A stretch of 31,112 bases of DNA from a virus. Each line of letters opens with the position of its first letter. Positions within the stretch are counted from its first letter, which is position 1. The notes below the pieces were generated by a model. That model saw only the letters and a list, made by a program, of their open reading frames with translations, was not told the origin of the DNA and made no database searches. The translations under genes and the position numbers were made by a program. Below are positions 6,291 through 12,283 of this stretch, in pieces. The stretch lies in the IMG/VR virus record IMGVR_UViG_3300027763_000168, positions 1 through 31,112 of that record. One strand, given 5' to 3'.

Positions 6291-6734
6291 TCTAGGCTTT
6301 GGGTCTAGGCTTGAGTACGTCAATTTATAGGCTTCAGGTCTAGGCTTTGTTGTGTCTGTTTCACTGTAGGGGTAACTCTAAGCGGTAGCGTGTCCGATTG
6401 TGTCCAGATAGTGGCAGCAAGGCTATTTATCGGGCTTTTGAGGGCTTTTTATAGGTTTTGGCTATGCTGGTATGCATTTAATCGATTGTCGATTGTGGGT
6501 GGTTCTATGCATTGTTGCGTAAAAACAACTGTATAAAAACACAATGTTGCAAAAAAACCACTGGGGTAAAACACATGAGAACTAGGGTAAACCCTATGTA
6601 GTACTCGTCTGGGGGGGGTAAAAATGGTGTTTTTTTGCGTACAGAAAAGACCCCCCCCCTTAAAAATTTGAGGCCCCTCTTTTTTTTAGCCCATTTGCTT
6701 TCTGTTTTTGCTAGGCTTTTTAAACTTTTGACCC
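6291..6734. other. Gene-free region with CTAGGCTT repeats and G8/C9 tracts
   Basis: No coding frame is credible. CTAGGCTT occurs at 6292, 6305, 6340 and 6711. TCGATTG is tandemly doubled near 6482-6495, and TATGCATT occurs twice about 44 bases apart. TAGGGT-AA-ACCCTA at 6583-6596 is a dyad. Eight G at 6611-6618 and nine C at 6651-6659 can pair as a long GC stem. The region separates two operons that converge on it, so it is flanked by their terminators; a structural, origin or packaging role is possible but unproven. Confidence 0.6.
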
Positions 6735-6760
6735 GAAAAAAAACCTCCCGAAAGAGGTTA
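6735..6760 (-). terminator. Intrinsic terminator of the leftward replication operon
   Basis: On the minus strand AACCTC, a six-base TTTCGG loop and GAGGTT are followed by eight T. It lies about 35 bases beyond the last leftward gene, so it ends that operon. Confidence 0.85.
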
Positions 6761-6792
6761 ATAGCCTTGCAGGGCTAGGAGAGGACCACGGA

Positions 6793-7143
6793 CTAACTCA
6801 GAAATCTTAACTTGTACAAGGTTGAATCTATTCTATCACCTATGCTGTCCAGCAGGTTCTGGATCTCACTGTCTGGTGGCATTACATTGCGATTGTCTAC
6901 AAAATACTCACGCAGTTCTTTTAGCTCTTGTAAGCCATTTTCTGCTGGTGGGTAGTAGTCTGCTGGGTATTGAATGATCTCACCCATTACGCCTTGTGTG
7001 GCCTCCACCAGGGCATCAATCAGTTCAGGCAGTTCAGTGTAGAACTCACCTAATGCAGTGTGATCGGCAAAGCTTTTGGTCTGCCAATGCAAGATGTGAG
7101 TATTTGTAGCTGCGTGTAGCAAGGTTAGTATGAATTCACCCAT
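6793..7143 (-). CDS. Ferritin/Dps-like small phage protein
   Basis: A 116-residue all-helical protein. HILHWQTKSFADHTALGEFYTELPELIDALVE at residues 16-47 has the His/Trp-bearing helix-loop-helix seen in Dps-type ferritins, and in phage proteins catalogued (from memory) as DUF5856. It has about two thirds of the usual Dps length, and the later iron-site residues cannot be assigned. If a genuine family member it could bind DNA or metal. It is the last gene of the leftward operon, with a terminator just after it. Confidence 0.6.
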   Translation of the reverse strand: MGEFILTLLHAATNTHILHWQTKSFADHTALGEFYTELPELIDALVEATQGVMGEIIQYPADYYPPAENGLQELKELREYFVDNRNVMPPDSEIQNLLDSIGDRIDSTLYKLRFLS

Positions 7144-7154
7144 GATTGGCTCCT

Positions 7155-7427
7155 TTAACGTGATTGTAGGCCATCTAGCAGGCGTTGGATAGTGATGTTG
7201 AGGGCATCCATCTCATCCATGTTTTTTATTGCCCACATGCGCTTTTGCCCATGCCAACCAAGTAACGGTCCTTGGTGGCAAGATTTACACAAGGCAATGC
7301 AAGTGAATTGTCTGTGCTGCTTGACATGGTGGGCATCACTGGGTCCAGGCTCATCACATACTGAACAAGGTAATTCTTTGATAAGCGCCAAATGCAATCT
7401 CTCACGGGCGTTTAGCTTGTTGTTCAT
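7155..7427 (-). CDS. HNH/Ref-like putative nuclease
   Basis: A 90-residue Zn-finger nuclease-like protein. C21-x2-C24 and C47-x2-C50-H51 frame a DAHHV motif (H33, H34), followed by QGPLLGWHGQKRMW, the order found in phage HNH proteins of the Ref (P1 recombination enhancement) type. HH would supply the metal/general base. It sits in the recombination and replication operon next to a RusA resolvase. Its ATG overlaps the preceding gene's stop. Confidence 0.7.
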   Translation of the reverse strand: MNNKLNARERLHLALIKELPCSVCDEPGPSDAHHVKQHRQFTCIALCKSCHQGPLLGWHGQKRMWAIKNMDEMDALNITIQRLLDGLQSR

Positions 7428-7750
7428 CCAAGATTTCTCAACTCAGCACGTTTAGAGTATTCCTGCACCTTATAGACCTCGATTCGAGCCAGTGCTGCCT
7501 TCATCATCCACAATAGATTCTCCTCTATTTCAGTAGCCTCTCTGAGGGCCACCAATTGGGCTTTGTAGTTGGCATGGGCATAAGCATAGGCTTCTTTGTG
7601 GCCTAGCGTACCATCTTCTTCATTCATCAACTCAGACTTCACCACTCGCAGGTTGTTCTCTACAAAGGTCCTATCTGCCTTGGCCTTGGCAAATGCTTGT
7701 GAGTTGGCAGTGATGTAGTTAATTGCTTTGTTGGGATCGATTTCATTCAT
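7424..7750 (-). CDS. Alpha-helical hypothetical phage protein
   Basis: A 108-residue, almost wholly helical charged protein with likely coiled-coil stretches (KADRTFVENNLRVVKSELMN and EIEENLLWMMKAALARIEVY). It has ATGA overlaps on both sides, so translation is coupled. Such proteins are often placed beside recombination genes in phages, but no function is recognised. Confidence 0.75.
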   Translation of the reverse strand: MNEIDPNKAINYITANSQAFAKAKADRTFVENNLRVVKSELMNEEDGTLGHKEAYAYAHANYKAQLVALREATEIEENLLWMMKAALARIEVYKVQEYSKRAELRNLG

Positions 7751-8025
7751 AACTCATCCAATTTAGTGTCTATTAATTTCTGTACACCTGCATTCAGGTC
7801 ACCATTGCCCAGGTCAAGCAATAGGCTGTGCTGGATGCGGGTGTGCTTGATGAATACCTTGCTGTCATAGGGCTTCTTAAACCGCTCTCCAGCGCCTTTT
7901 CTGTTGCCGCCCCATGTCCCTATAGGTCTACCCAATCTTCTTGCCCTTGCTGCCCGTCTTTTCTCACGCTCTTCAAGAACAAGCCACTTGGGCTTTTGGT
8001 AGTCAAACGGATCGTCCAGTTCCAT
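7747..8025 (-). CDS. Small basic hypothetical protein
   Basis: A 92-residue protein starting MELDDPFDYQKPKW. The ATG at 8025 is chosen for its GGAGGA ribosome site, rather than an in-frame start 21 codons upstream. Residues 20-45 are very basic (EREKRRAARARRLGRPIG), pointing to nucleic-acid binding, followed by a conserved-looking helical C-terminus. Function unknown. Confidence 0.72.
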   Translation of the reverse strand: MELDDPFDYQKPKWLVLEEREKRRAARARRLGRPIGTWGGNRKGAGERFKKPYDSKVFIKHTRIQHSLLLDLGNGDLNAGVQKLIDTKLDEL

Positions 8026-8329
8026 TGTTCCTCCAGATTGATACAGGCAGATAGCGTTCTGTTGGGTGTGGAGCGTTCTCAGGTACATCTACACACACAT
8101 AAACAGCGGCATAAGTTCCTTTTTTGATCACAGTCCAACGGTCAATATATAAACCGTGTATCAGCTTGACAGTCTTTTGGACACTCTTGTGGCAGTGGTC
8201 GCCAAGGGTTTCTGCTATTTCTTTGATAGTCATGCCGTCTTTTGATGCCAACAACATATTTCGTATTATTTGATGTCTACTTTTTCTCATCGTTTTTCCT
8301 AAAATTTGTCGTTTACGCCAGCCACTCAT
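8003..8329 (-). CDS. Winged-helix DNA-binding protein
   Basis: A 108-residue protein with a helix-turn-helix at about residues 14-62: RHQIIRNMLLASKDGMTIKEIAETLGDHCHKSVQKTVKLIHG, followed by a beta wing (YIDRWTVIKKGTYAAVYVC). A GAGGAG ribosome site supports the start at 8329. Its 3' end overlaps the next gene by 23 bases. It is a plausible transcription regulator or replication-accessory protein of the phage; the target is not known. Confidence 0.7.
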   Translation of the reverse strand: MSGWRKRQILGKTMRKSRHQIIRNMLLASKDGMTIKEIAETLGDHCHKSVQKTVKLIHGLYIDRWTVIKKGTYAAVYVCVDVPENAPHPTERYLPVSIWRNNGTGRSV

Positions 8330-8390
8330 TTTTGCTCCTCAACGGGTAAGGTGGGAAGGGCCAGTTATCAGGCCAATTATTTTTGTCCAT
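8313..8390 (-). CDS. Possible 25-residue peptide
   Basis: The frame encodes MDKNNWPDNWPFPPYPLRSK and a short tail, unusually rich in Trp and Pro. It overlaps both flanking genes and has only a weak ribosome site, so it is listed with low confidence. Confidence 0.25.
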   Translation of the reverse strand: MDKNNWPDNWPFPPYPLRSKNEWLA

Positions 8391-8559
8391 TTTTATTCCA
8401 TTCACGGCAAAATGCCCTGTGTTGAATAGACAGGTCAGGGTGGAACCCTGCTACTGAACACTCTGGGTGGGATGGTGGTAGTTGTGGTGCAAATACAACA
8501 AAGATGCCAACAATGTTGACTATCAGGCCAAACAAAAACAAAGGGAATAGTGTTTTCAT
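8377..8559 (-). CDS. Small membrane or secreted hypothetical protein
   Basis: A 60-residue protein with an N-terminal hydrophobic segment (LFPLFLFGLIVNIVGIFVVF, residues 4-23) and a periplasmic-type tail with two Cys residues (CSVAGFHP and AFCREW), which might form a disulphide. Function unknown. Confidence 0.65.
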   Translation of the reverse strand: MKTLFPLFLFGLIVNIVGIFVVFAPQLPPSHPECSVAGFHPDLSIQHRAFCREWNKNGQK

Positions 8560-8560
8560 A

Positions 8561-8758
8561 TCAATACATCCCTTCCCAAATCATTTCATACAATTTGTCG
8601 CCATTTTGGTCTTTAAGCTCATCAAGCTCATCATCAGTAAGCTCAGTGCCATCTTCATATTCAGCATACGAAAAAAATGCATCACAAAAATCAGGCGCGT
8701 CACGATGGTCAACGCCATCAATTTCTACGCCATGTACTGTTTTACCGTTTAATATCAT
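8561..8758 (-). CDS. Small acidic hypothetical protein
   Basis: A 65-residue, strongly acidic protein (MILNGKTVHGVEIDGVDHRD..., ending in EDGTELTDDELDELKDQNGD then YEMIWEGMY). It has a GGAG ribosome site. It resembles, from memory, common small unannotated proteins of phage replication operons. No activity is assigned. Confidence 0.75.
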   Translation of the reverse strand: MILNGKTVHGVEIDGVDHRDAPDFCDAFFSYAEYEDGTELTDDELDELKDQNGDKLYEMIWEGMY

Positions 8759-8825
8759 TACAAACTCCGTTAGTTGAAGCTCAAGTGTCTTTCATCTTGA
8801 TTGCACTTGATATCAGGACAAACCC

Positions 8826-9251
8826 TTAGATGTCTTCTTTTACCAACACCTCAACCATACCGATAGTGCCGTAGCACTTGGTGCTATGGAGGCTGACCAC
8901 TTGGGTGTCATCGTCATAGACAATGCCATTCATGCTGTCTAAGAAGGCTTTAATGATGTTATCGATGTCTGGCTTCTTACATGGCCTCTCTAAGCCATCT
9001 AAACAGGCCGCAGAGCGTTTTTTAGAGTAAGACTGAGGGATTGGTACTGTAATGTAGATATAGGCCGCTATGGGCGTTTTTAGCGGTTCAGAAGATCCCA
9101 TTGCTTGCGTAGCGGCTTCTGCAATTAGAGTTTCGTAATCACGGGTCTTTGTGGGTGTATATGTTGAGACAAAGTTACCACGCCTGGCAAACTTAGGTCT
9201 ACCCTTGCCTATGGGTGTGCCTTCCACTGTGAACATTACTTGAAAGGTCAT
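8826..9251 (-). CDS. rusA: RusA-family Holliday junction resolvase
   Basis: A 141-residue protein beginning MTFQVMFTVEGTPIGKGRPKF. The start at 9251 is set by ATGA overlap with the upstream gene and a GGGGAT site; a longer in-frame extension overlaps coding sequence. The RusA signature is clear: GKGRPKF (14-21), KPDIDN with D95 and D97, K101, and YDDDTQV with D114/D115, the metal-binding acids and catalytic Lys of the family. It cuts four-way junctions during recombination and before packaging, and sits in the replication operon. Confidence 0.9.
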   Translation of the reverse strand: MTFQVMFTVEGTPIGKGRPKFARRGNFVSTYTPTKTRDYETLIAEAATQAMGSSEPLKTPIAAYIYITVPIPQSYSKKRSAACLDGLERPCKKPDIDNIIKAFLDSMNGIVYDDDTQVVSLHSTKCYGTIGMVEVLVKEDI

Positions 9252-9838
9252 ATTGATCCCCATTGTTGAGCCATCGCATCTGCTATGCCTGGATACGTCA
9301 TACTCCTTAACTTCCATCTATCGGCACTAGGTGGTAACTTGTTTTGACCACTGGCAGTTTGGTTGGCTCTACGAGTCTTGTTGTCTCCTTCCAGCATATT
9401 TGTCGGGGTCAACAAAGGTAAATTCTTTAACCACAAACAGGTCTTTTTGCTTGCATCATGTCCAAACCACCAAGGTTGGATGATTTGGTCAGGTTTTCGT
9501 ATGCGAGAGCTGATGATCGAAACGGGGTTTTCTACTGCTATACGTTCAATTGGGGCATTCATCAGGAGCTTGACAAAGTCTAGGGCATCTTCTGTCAACT
9601 TAGGATCTCGCAATCCTCTTGTTGTCCAGTGCATTCCAGATACTGATAGGTAGGTGCAGGGCGGGTGGGCCACCATCAAATCCCATCCATGATCAATAAT
9701 GTCCATCACATTGCATTGATAGTGGTCACCCAAAGGAGACTCACTGGGTAGCAGGTCACACGATGCTGCATAGTGCCCAGCCCGTATAAATGCATCTCTA
9801 ACTGCTCCAGAATATTCACAAGCAACTAAGACTCTCAT
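9248..9838 (-). CDS. C5-cytosine methyltransferase-like protein
   Basis: A 196-residue protein. VACEYSGAVRDAF matches the SAM-binding motif I area, VAHPPCTYLS carries the PPC catalytic loop (C61) and AVENPVSIIS corresponds to the ENV/ENP motif (E103). It is half the length of bacterial cytosine methylases; the target-recognition domain seems absent, as in similar short phage proteins. It may modify phage DNA or have a degenerate role. It is coupled by ATGA to neighbouring genes. Confidence 0.7.
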   Translation of the reverse strand: MRVLVACEYSGAVRDAFIRAGHYAASCDLLPSESPLGDHYQCNVMDIIDHGWDLMVAHPPCTYLSVSGMHWTTRGLRDPKLTEDALDFVKLLMNAPIERIAVENPVSIISSRIRKPDQIIQPWWFGHDASKKTCLWLKNLPLLTPTNMLEGDNKTRRANQTASGQNKLPPSADRWKLRSMTYPGIADAMAQQWGSI

Positions 9839-10047
9839 TCCAATTCCCCATTCTTTATCATATTCATGTAGTTCCGAACCCGCTCCACTGATCCCTTTGA
9901 GTAACGGCGTTCGATCAATTCAATGCGTTCTTTTGTGAAAATGCGGGTTTTTGTTGTTTCCCATGTTCTGTACAACTCTCTAGCCAATGCTTTCTCTAGT
10001 TGCACCCTGTCCCCCGCATTGCTCACTACCTTCCTGCTGTAACTCAT
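9835..10047 (-). CDS. Small basic hypothetical protein
   Basis: A 70-residue helical, basic protein (MSYSRKVVSNAGDRVQLEKAL...) with a good AGGAGA ribosome site. It begins inside the preceding gene (a 68-base overlap), an unusually long overlap for this genome. It ends with an ATGA link to the methylase gene. Function unknown. Confidence 0.72.
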   Translation of the reverse strand: MSYSRKVVSNAGDRVQLEKALARELYRTWETTKTRIFTKERIELIERRYSKGSVERVRNYMNMIKNGELE

Positions 10048-10150
10048 CCAAGTCTCCTGTCATCATCAATGCCTGTCTAATAATTATCTGTGGATAAGGT
10101 GTTCCTTCTCTCACTTTGTCTAAGATTCTCATTGCCATTTCATGTGTCAT
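9980..10150 (-). CDS. Small helical protein at the end of an overlap pair
   Basis: A 56-residue protein beginning MTHEMAMRILDKVREGTPYP. The ATG at 10150 follows TATGGAG; an in-frame GTG eight codons upstream is less likely. The first 35 residues look like common phage helical proteins, whereas the last 20 (QQEGSEQCGGQGATRESIG) are low-complexity and lie over the next gene, as if the original stop had been lost. Confidence 0.6.
   Translation of the reverse strand: MTHEMAMRILDKVREGTPYPQIIIRQALMMTGDLDELQQEGSEQCGGQGATRESIG
10089..10097 (-). promoter_or_regulatory. DnaA-box match inside a coding region
   Basis: TGTGGATAA is the exact complement of the consensus TTATCCACA. It lies within a coding frame, so on its own it would be ignorable, but another match lies about 190 bases away next to the replication gene. 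Confidence 0.3.
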
Positions 10151-10250
10151 TTCATTTCTCCATAGGTCTACCAAGGGTGGATAGAGAGACTATCCTGACC
10201 TTCTCCAGACTAGCTTGTGTTCTATTGCGACTTATTAAATGTTGAAATAC

Positions 10251-10277
10251 AAAAAAGCCCCAAGTGCGCTTGACGGG
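10251..10277 (-). terminator. Leftward intrinsic terminator
   Basis: On the minus strand CCCGTCAAG, a CGCA loop and CTTGGGG form a stem with one G bulge and one G-U wobble, followed by six T. The wobble pairs only on the minus strand, so it reads leftward. It lies just beyond a folded segment of uncertain nature. Confidence 0.7.
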
Positions 10278-10278
10278 T

Positions 10279-10295
10279 TTATTCACTTATTCACA
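10279..10295 (+). promoter_or_regulatory. Tandem DnaA-box-like sites
   Basis: TTATTCACT (one mismatch) is followed without a gap by TTATTCACA, an exact match to TTATNCACA. They lie about 290 bases beyond the 3' end of the replication-initiator-like gene, a common origin neighbourhood. Confidence 0.35.
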
Positions 10296-10451
10296 AGGCC
10301 TTGTTCCACCGTGTACCTTGTGACATACCAGTCGCTAAACCAACGCTGGTCGCATTTTGCACAGGGGTGTATCTGTGTGCGGTGTTTCCTGACTTGTCAC
10401 CCCATGCAGGGCCAGTAACGTAACGTGAGTCAATCGGAAACCGTAGAAAAC

Positions 10452-10546
10452 AAAAAAGCCGTTTACAACTGCATTCCGGTAGCAACCTTGCCGAATGACC
10501 CTCCCACAGAGAGCATTTGGTAAGGCGGAACGCATGTGTAAACGGC
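10452..10546 (-). ncRNA. Candidate structured RNA ending in a U-tract terminator
   Basis: On the minus strand a 10-base outer stem (10537-10546 with 10458-10467) encloses a 2x2 internal loop, then a 9-base stem (10526-10534 with 10470-10478), a 7-base bulge, and further short stems (CCTT/AAGG, AATG/CATT), giving an 89-base rod followed by six U. A base pair in the second stem is a G-U wobble only on the minus strand and A-C on the plus strand, which supports leftward transcription. It lies 38 bases past the stop of the replication gene; it could be a large terminator or a separate small RNA. Confidence 0.55.
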
Positions 10547-10583
10547 CTAATTTTTGTCACTTGCTACGGCAACGGTTTGAATT

Positions 10584-10946
10584 CTATACCCTATTTCGGA
10601 TCTCTGCCAACCTTTTTTTGATGTCGTCTGGTATCGCAGTGGCTTTACCCCAATCTTGGTGTATTTTTACAAGGGCAGGATCAGCAACCTTAGGCTTGTC
10701 AAAGCTCTCAGGAATCTCAGCACCATCCCATCGCTGTTGGTTAAGGTAGACGATAGGAGCAGGGATAAAAGCCCCGTCTGACTTCCTCCAAGCGTCTGTA
10801 GTAGCCATCCATGTGGTGTGCTTGATGATTTGGTCTGCACAGCCATCGTACAGACCCTTTTTCCACCTTGCCAAGCAAACATTTTTACCGCCCTTGCGGA
10901 CAGATTTGGGCCATGCTGACCAGAATTTCTCAAATGAATCGCTCAT
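10584..10946 (-). CDS. Replication-initiator-like protein (C-terminal domain type)
   Basis: A 120-residue protein whose first 75 residues, FEKFWSAWPKSVRKGGKNV, then CLARWKKGL..., then AFIPAPIVYLNQQRWDGAEI, match the small domain at the C-terminus of many phage replication proteins (F..FW..YPKK..K..A...W ... FIPHP..WLN..RW). It lacks the N-terminal DNA-binding half, so it may act with the tiny partner genes directly upstream. AAGGAAG precedes the ATG. DnaA-like sites and folded sequence follow it, which supports a role at the origin. Confidence 0.6.
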   Translation of the reverse strand: MSDSFEKFWSAWPKSVRKGGKNVCLARWKKGLYDGCADQIIKHTTWMATTDAWRKSDGAFIPAPIVYLNQQRWDGAEIPESFDKPKVADPALVKIHQDWGKATAIPDDIKKRLAEIRNRV

Positions 10947-11098
10947 TTACTTCCTTTGGGTTTGGCTTTCTGATAAAAGGCCAGCACTTTGGGCTTTAAA
11001 TCTCGCACAACAATGTTGTTATGCAATGTTGCTTTTTCCTGCTTGCTAAACAGGGTTGAGGGTTGGGATTGCCAATTAAAGGGGCTGGAAGATTTCAT
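10943..11098 (-). CDS. Small basic protein upstream of the replication gene
   Basis: A 51-residue protein, MKSSSPFNWQSQPSTLFSKQ then a basic C-terminus VRDLKPKVLAFYQKAKPKG. Its stop overlaps the replication gene's start (ATGA). Its start overlaps the previous gene by 23 bases. Sequence resembling the replication gene's partner is plausible but not demonstrated. Confidence 0.6.
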   Translation of the reverse strand: MKSSSPFNWQSQPSTLFSKQEKATLHNNIVVRDLKPKVLAFYQKAKPKGSK

Positions 11099-11270
11099 CT
11101 ATTGACCGTAGTTTTTTGTGGGAAGCAAGCTCAAGTGCGAGAGCCAGAACCGCAATTATGGCGGCATCTAAGTCTTCATGTTGGACTTGTGTTTCAAGCT
11201 GGTCCACTGCTTGGGCAATCAATGTCCATGCAATAGTAGCTTCGATTTGGGTGTGGTGTAGGTGGCTCAT
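11076..11270 (-). CDS. First gene of the leftward replication operon, unknown function
   Basis: A 64-residue helical, acidic and Ala/Leu-rich protein (MSHLHHTQIEATIAWTLIAQ...). The ATG at 11270 has no clear Shine-Dalgarno site, so leaderless or weakly translated expression is possible. It faces a divergent operon across a 120-base control region. Confidence 0.6.
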   Translation of the reverse strand: MSHLHHTQIEATIAWTLIAQAVDQLETQVQHEDLDAAIIAVLALALELASHKKLRSIDEIFQPL

Positions 11271-11297
11271 ATGGTGAGCCTAGCACCAAAAAAAGTG

Positions 11298-11325
11298 TTG
11301 TTCTATAGGTGAAAACCCCTATGTT
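11298..11325 (+). promoter_or_regulatory. Promoter candidate with overlapping dyad operator
   Basis: TTGTTC, a 16-base spacer and TATGTT face rightward toward the recombination operon. The imperfect dyad ATAGGTG-AAAA-CCCCTAT (11305-11322) covers the spacer and -10 element, as an operator would. AAACCCCT (11313-11320) also pairs with AGGGGTTT at 11338-11345. Confidence 0.4.
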
Positions 11326-11390
11326 TTTGTGTAAAAAAGGGGTTTACAGTTCATCTCACTGCACTAACGCAGTACTTAAAGGAATGCAAC

Positions 11391-11570
11391 ATGAATGAAA
11401 TTGAAACAGCATTTAAAACTGAACTGGGTATGAGATTGTCTTTGGACACATGGGACGAGGATGGTGCTTACTTGCACATCTGCCATCGTCATGGCTCATT
11501 GGGCATCCCACTCACCCGTGAAGAAGCGCAGCAACTGTTGGCTAATTTGCAAGAGGTGTTGGAAGCATGA
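11391..11570 (+). CDS. Small hypothetical protein, first gene of the recombination operon
   Basis: A 59-residue acidic protein, MNEIETAFKTELGMRLSLDT then WDEDGAYLHICHRHGSLGIPL and a helical C-terminus. AAAGGA precedes the ATG. Its stop overlaps the next start (ATGA). No family is recognised. Confidence 0.75.
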   Translation: MNEIETAFKTELGMRLSLDTWDEDGAYLHICHRHGSLGIPLTREEAQQLLANLQEVLEA

Positions 11571-11719
11571 ACACCACTGCCCTTCAAATGGCCCGTAGGC
11601 TCTTTGTGGTGCAAGGAGTGCCTACCAGTACCCAACGCCACAATATTCGCTCCTGGGTGCGCTCTGTGCGCTTTCTGGGGTCTAACTGGTTGATCTCTAA
11701 ACCAGTGGAGCGGAAATGA
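11567..11719 (+). CDS. Small basic hypothetical protein
   Basis: A 50-residue basic protein, MNTTALQMARRLFVVQGVPT then QRHNIRSWVRSVRFLGSNWL. It has ATGA overlaps on both sides, so it is part of a coupled operon. The basic helices would suit nucleic-acid binding. Function unknown. Confidence 0.7.
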   Translation: MNTTALQMARRLFVVQGVPTSTQRHNIRSWVRSVRFLGSNWLISKPVERK

Positions 11720-11904
11720 CACAAGAAGCCTTTTACTACCAAGTCCAAATGCAAGAGGAATATGAAATGTCAAAAGTTAAAGATTTTGCTGAACAGTTAC
11801 GGGAAGAAATGATGAACGATGAGGCTTTTCGGGAATTGACTGAAGAGAATCAAAACAAGTTTATCGCTGAAGAAATGAAACTCTATGAAGAGTCAACCAA
11901 ATGA
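11716..11904 (+). CDS. Small acidic helical protein
   Basis: A 62-residue, Glu/Met-rich helical protein (MTQEAFYYQVQMQEEYEMSK...), coupled on both sides. A GTGGAG ribosome site lies within the previous gene. No family is recognised. Confidence 0.72.
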   Translation: MTQEAFYYQVQMQEEYEMSKVKDFAEQLREEMMNDEAFRELTEENQNKFIAEEMKLYEESTK

Positions 11905-11921
11905 GAACCATAGGAGCCGCC

Positions 11922-12077
11922 ATGAAAGTAAAAAGCAAGCAAGATCTGCAAGATGAAATTGAGTACCTGCGAGGCATTGCCTTAGGTCTGTACAAGGTAT
12001 TGCAAAAGACCCCAGAAACCTCCCAATCTAAGGCGGCAATGGATGATTTCACCAAATACATCATGGAGAAACTATGA
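11922..12077 (+). CDS. Small helical hypothetical protein
   Basis: A 51-residue protein starting MKVKSKQDLQDEIEYLRGIA. The ATG at 11922 is favoured by AGGAG seven bases upstream; an in-frame ATG at 11901 overlaps the previous stop and is possible. The coiled-coil-like LQDEIEYLRGIALGLYKVLQK points to an oligomeric protein. Function unknown. Confidence 0.65.
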   Translation: MKVKSKQDLQDEIEYLRGIALGLYKVLQKTPETSQSKAAMDDFTKYIMEKL

Positions 12078-12283
12078 GCATTTTTACCAACCTTTTTAGC
12101 GGTAAAACCTATACCGAATTGGGCAACACCATCATTAATGAAGATGGTAAGAGCTTTATCAAATTGGGATCTACTTGGATTGGCGATGAGGGTGAGTATA
12201 TCCAACGCCAAGGCCAGCACCTGGTGAATATGTCAACAGGCACATCAACAGCATGGGGTGACCCTTTTGGAGAGCATGAATGA
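12074..12283 (+). CDS. Small Gly/Asn-rich hypothetical protein
   Basis: A 69-residue protein (MSIFTNLFSGKTYTELGNTI...) with beta-strand-rich, repeated pattern GNTIINEDGKSFIKLGSTWIGDEGEYIQRQG, and a GDPF tail. From memory a similar small protein recurs in phage recombination operons beside ERF. Coupled by ATGA to the ERF gene. Confidence 0.72.
   Translation: MSIFTNLFSGKTYTELGNTIINEDGKSFIKLGSTWIGDEGEYIQRQGQHLVNMSTGTSTAWGDPFGEHE

Larger units (their letters stand above)
10151..10583. other. Gene-poor region beside the replication gene
   Basis: Apart from the listed hairpins and DnaA-like sites, this stretch holds no convincing gene. Overlapping frames exist on the minus strand across 10291-10560, but they lack a standard start and ribosome site. 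It also has a dyad GGATAG/CTATCC near 10181-10197, just before the next leftward gene. Confidence 0.5.

Noticed and set aside
6521-6571. A-tracts as bent DNA
   Set aside because: Spacing of 14 to 17 bases is not helically phased.
10323-10440. Possible tRNA
   Set aside because: No T-loop motif, anticodon arm or proper acceptor stem could be built.
10291-10560. 89-codon minus-strand frame from a GTG across the folded region
   Set aside because: The first half overlaps the strong stems and the composition is odd; kept only as an alternative in the findings.
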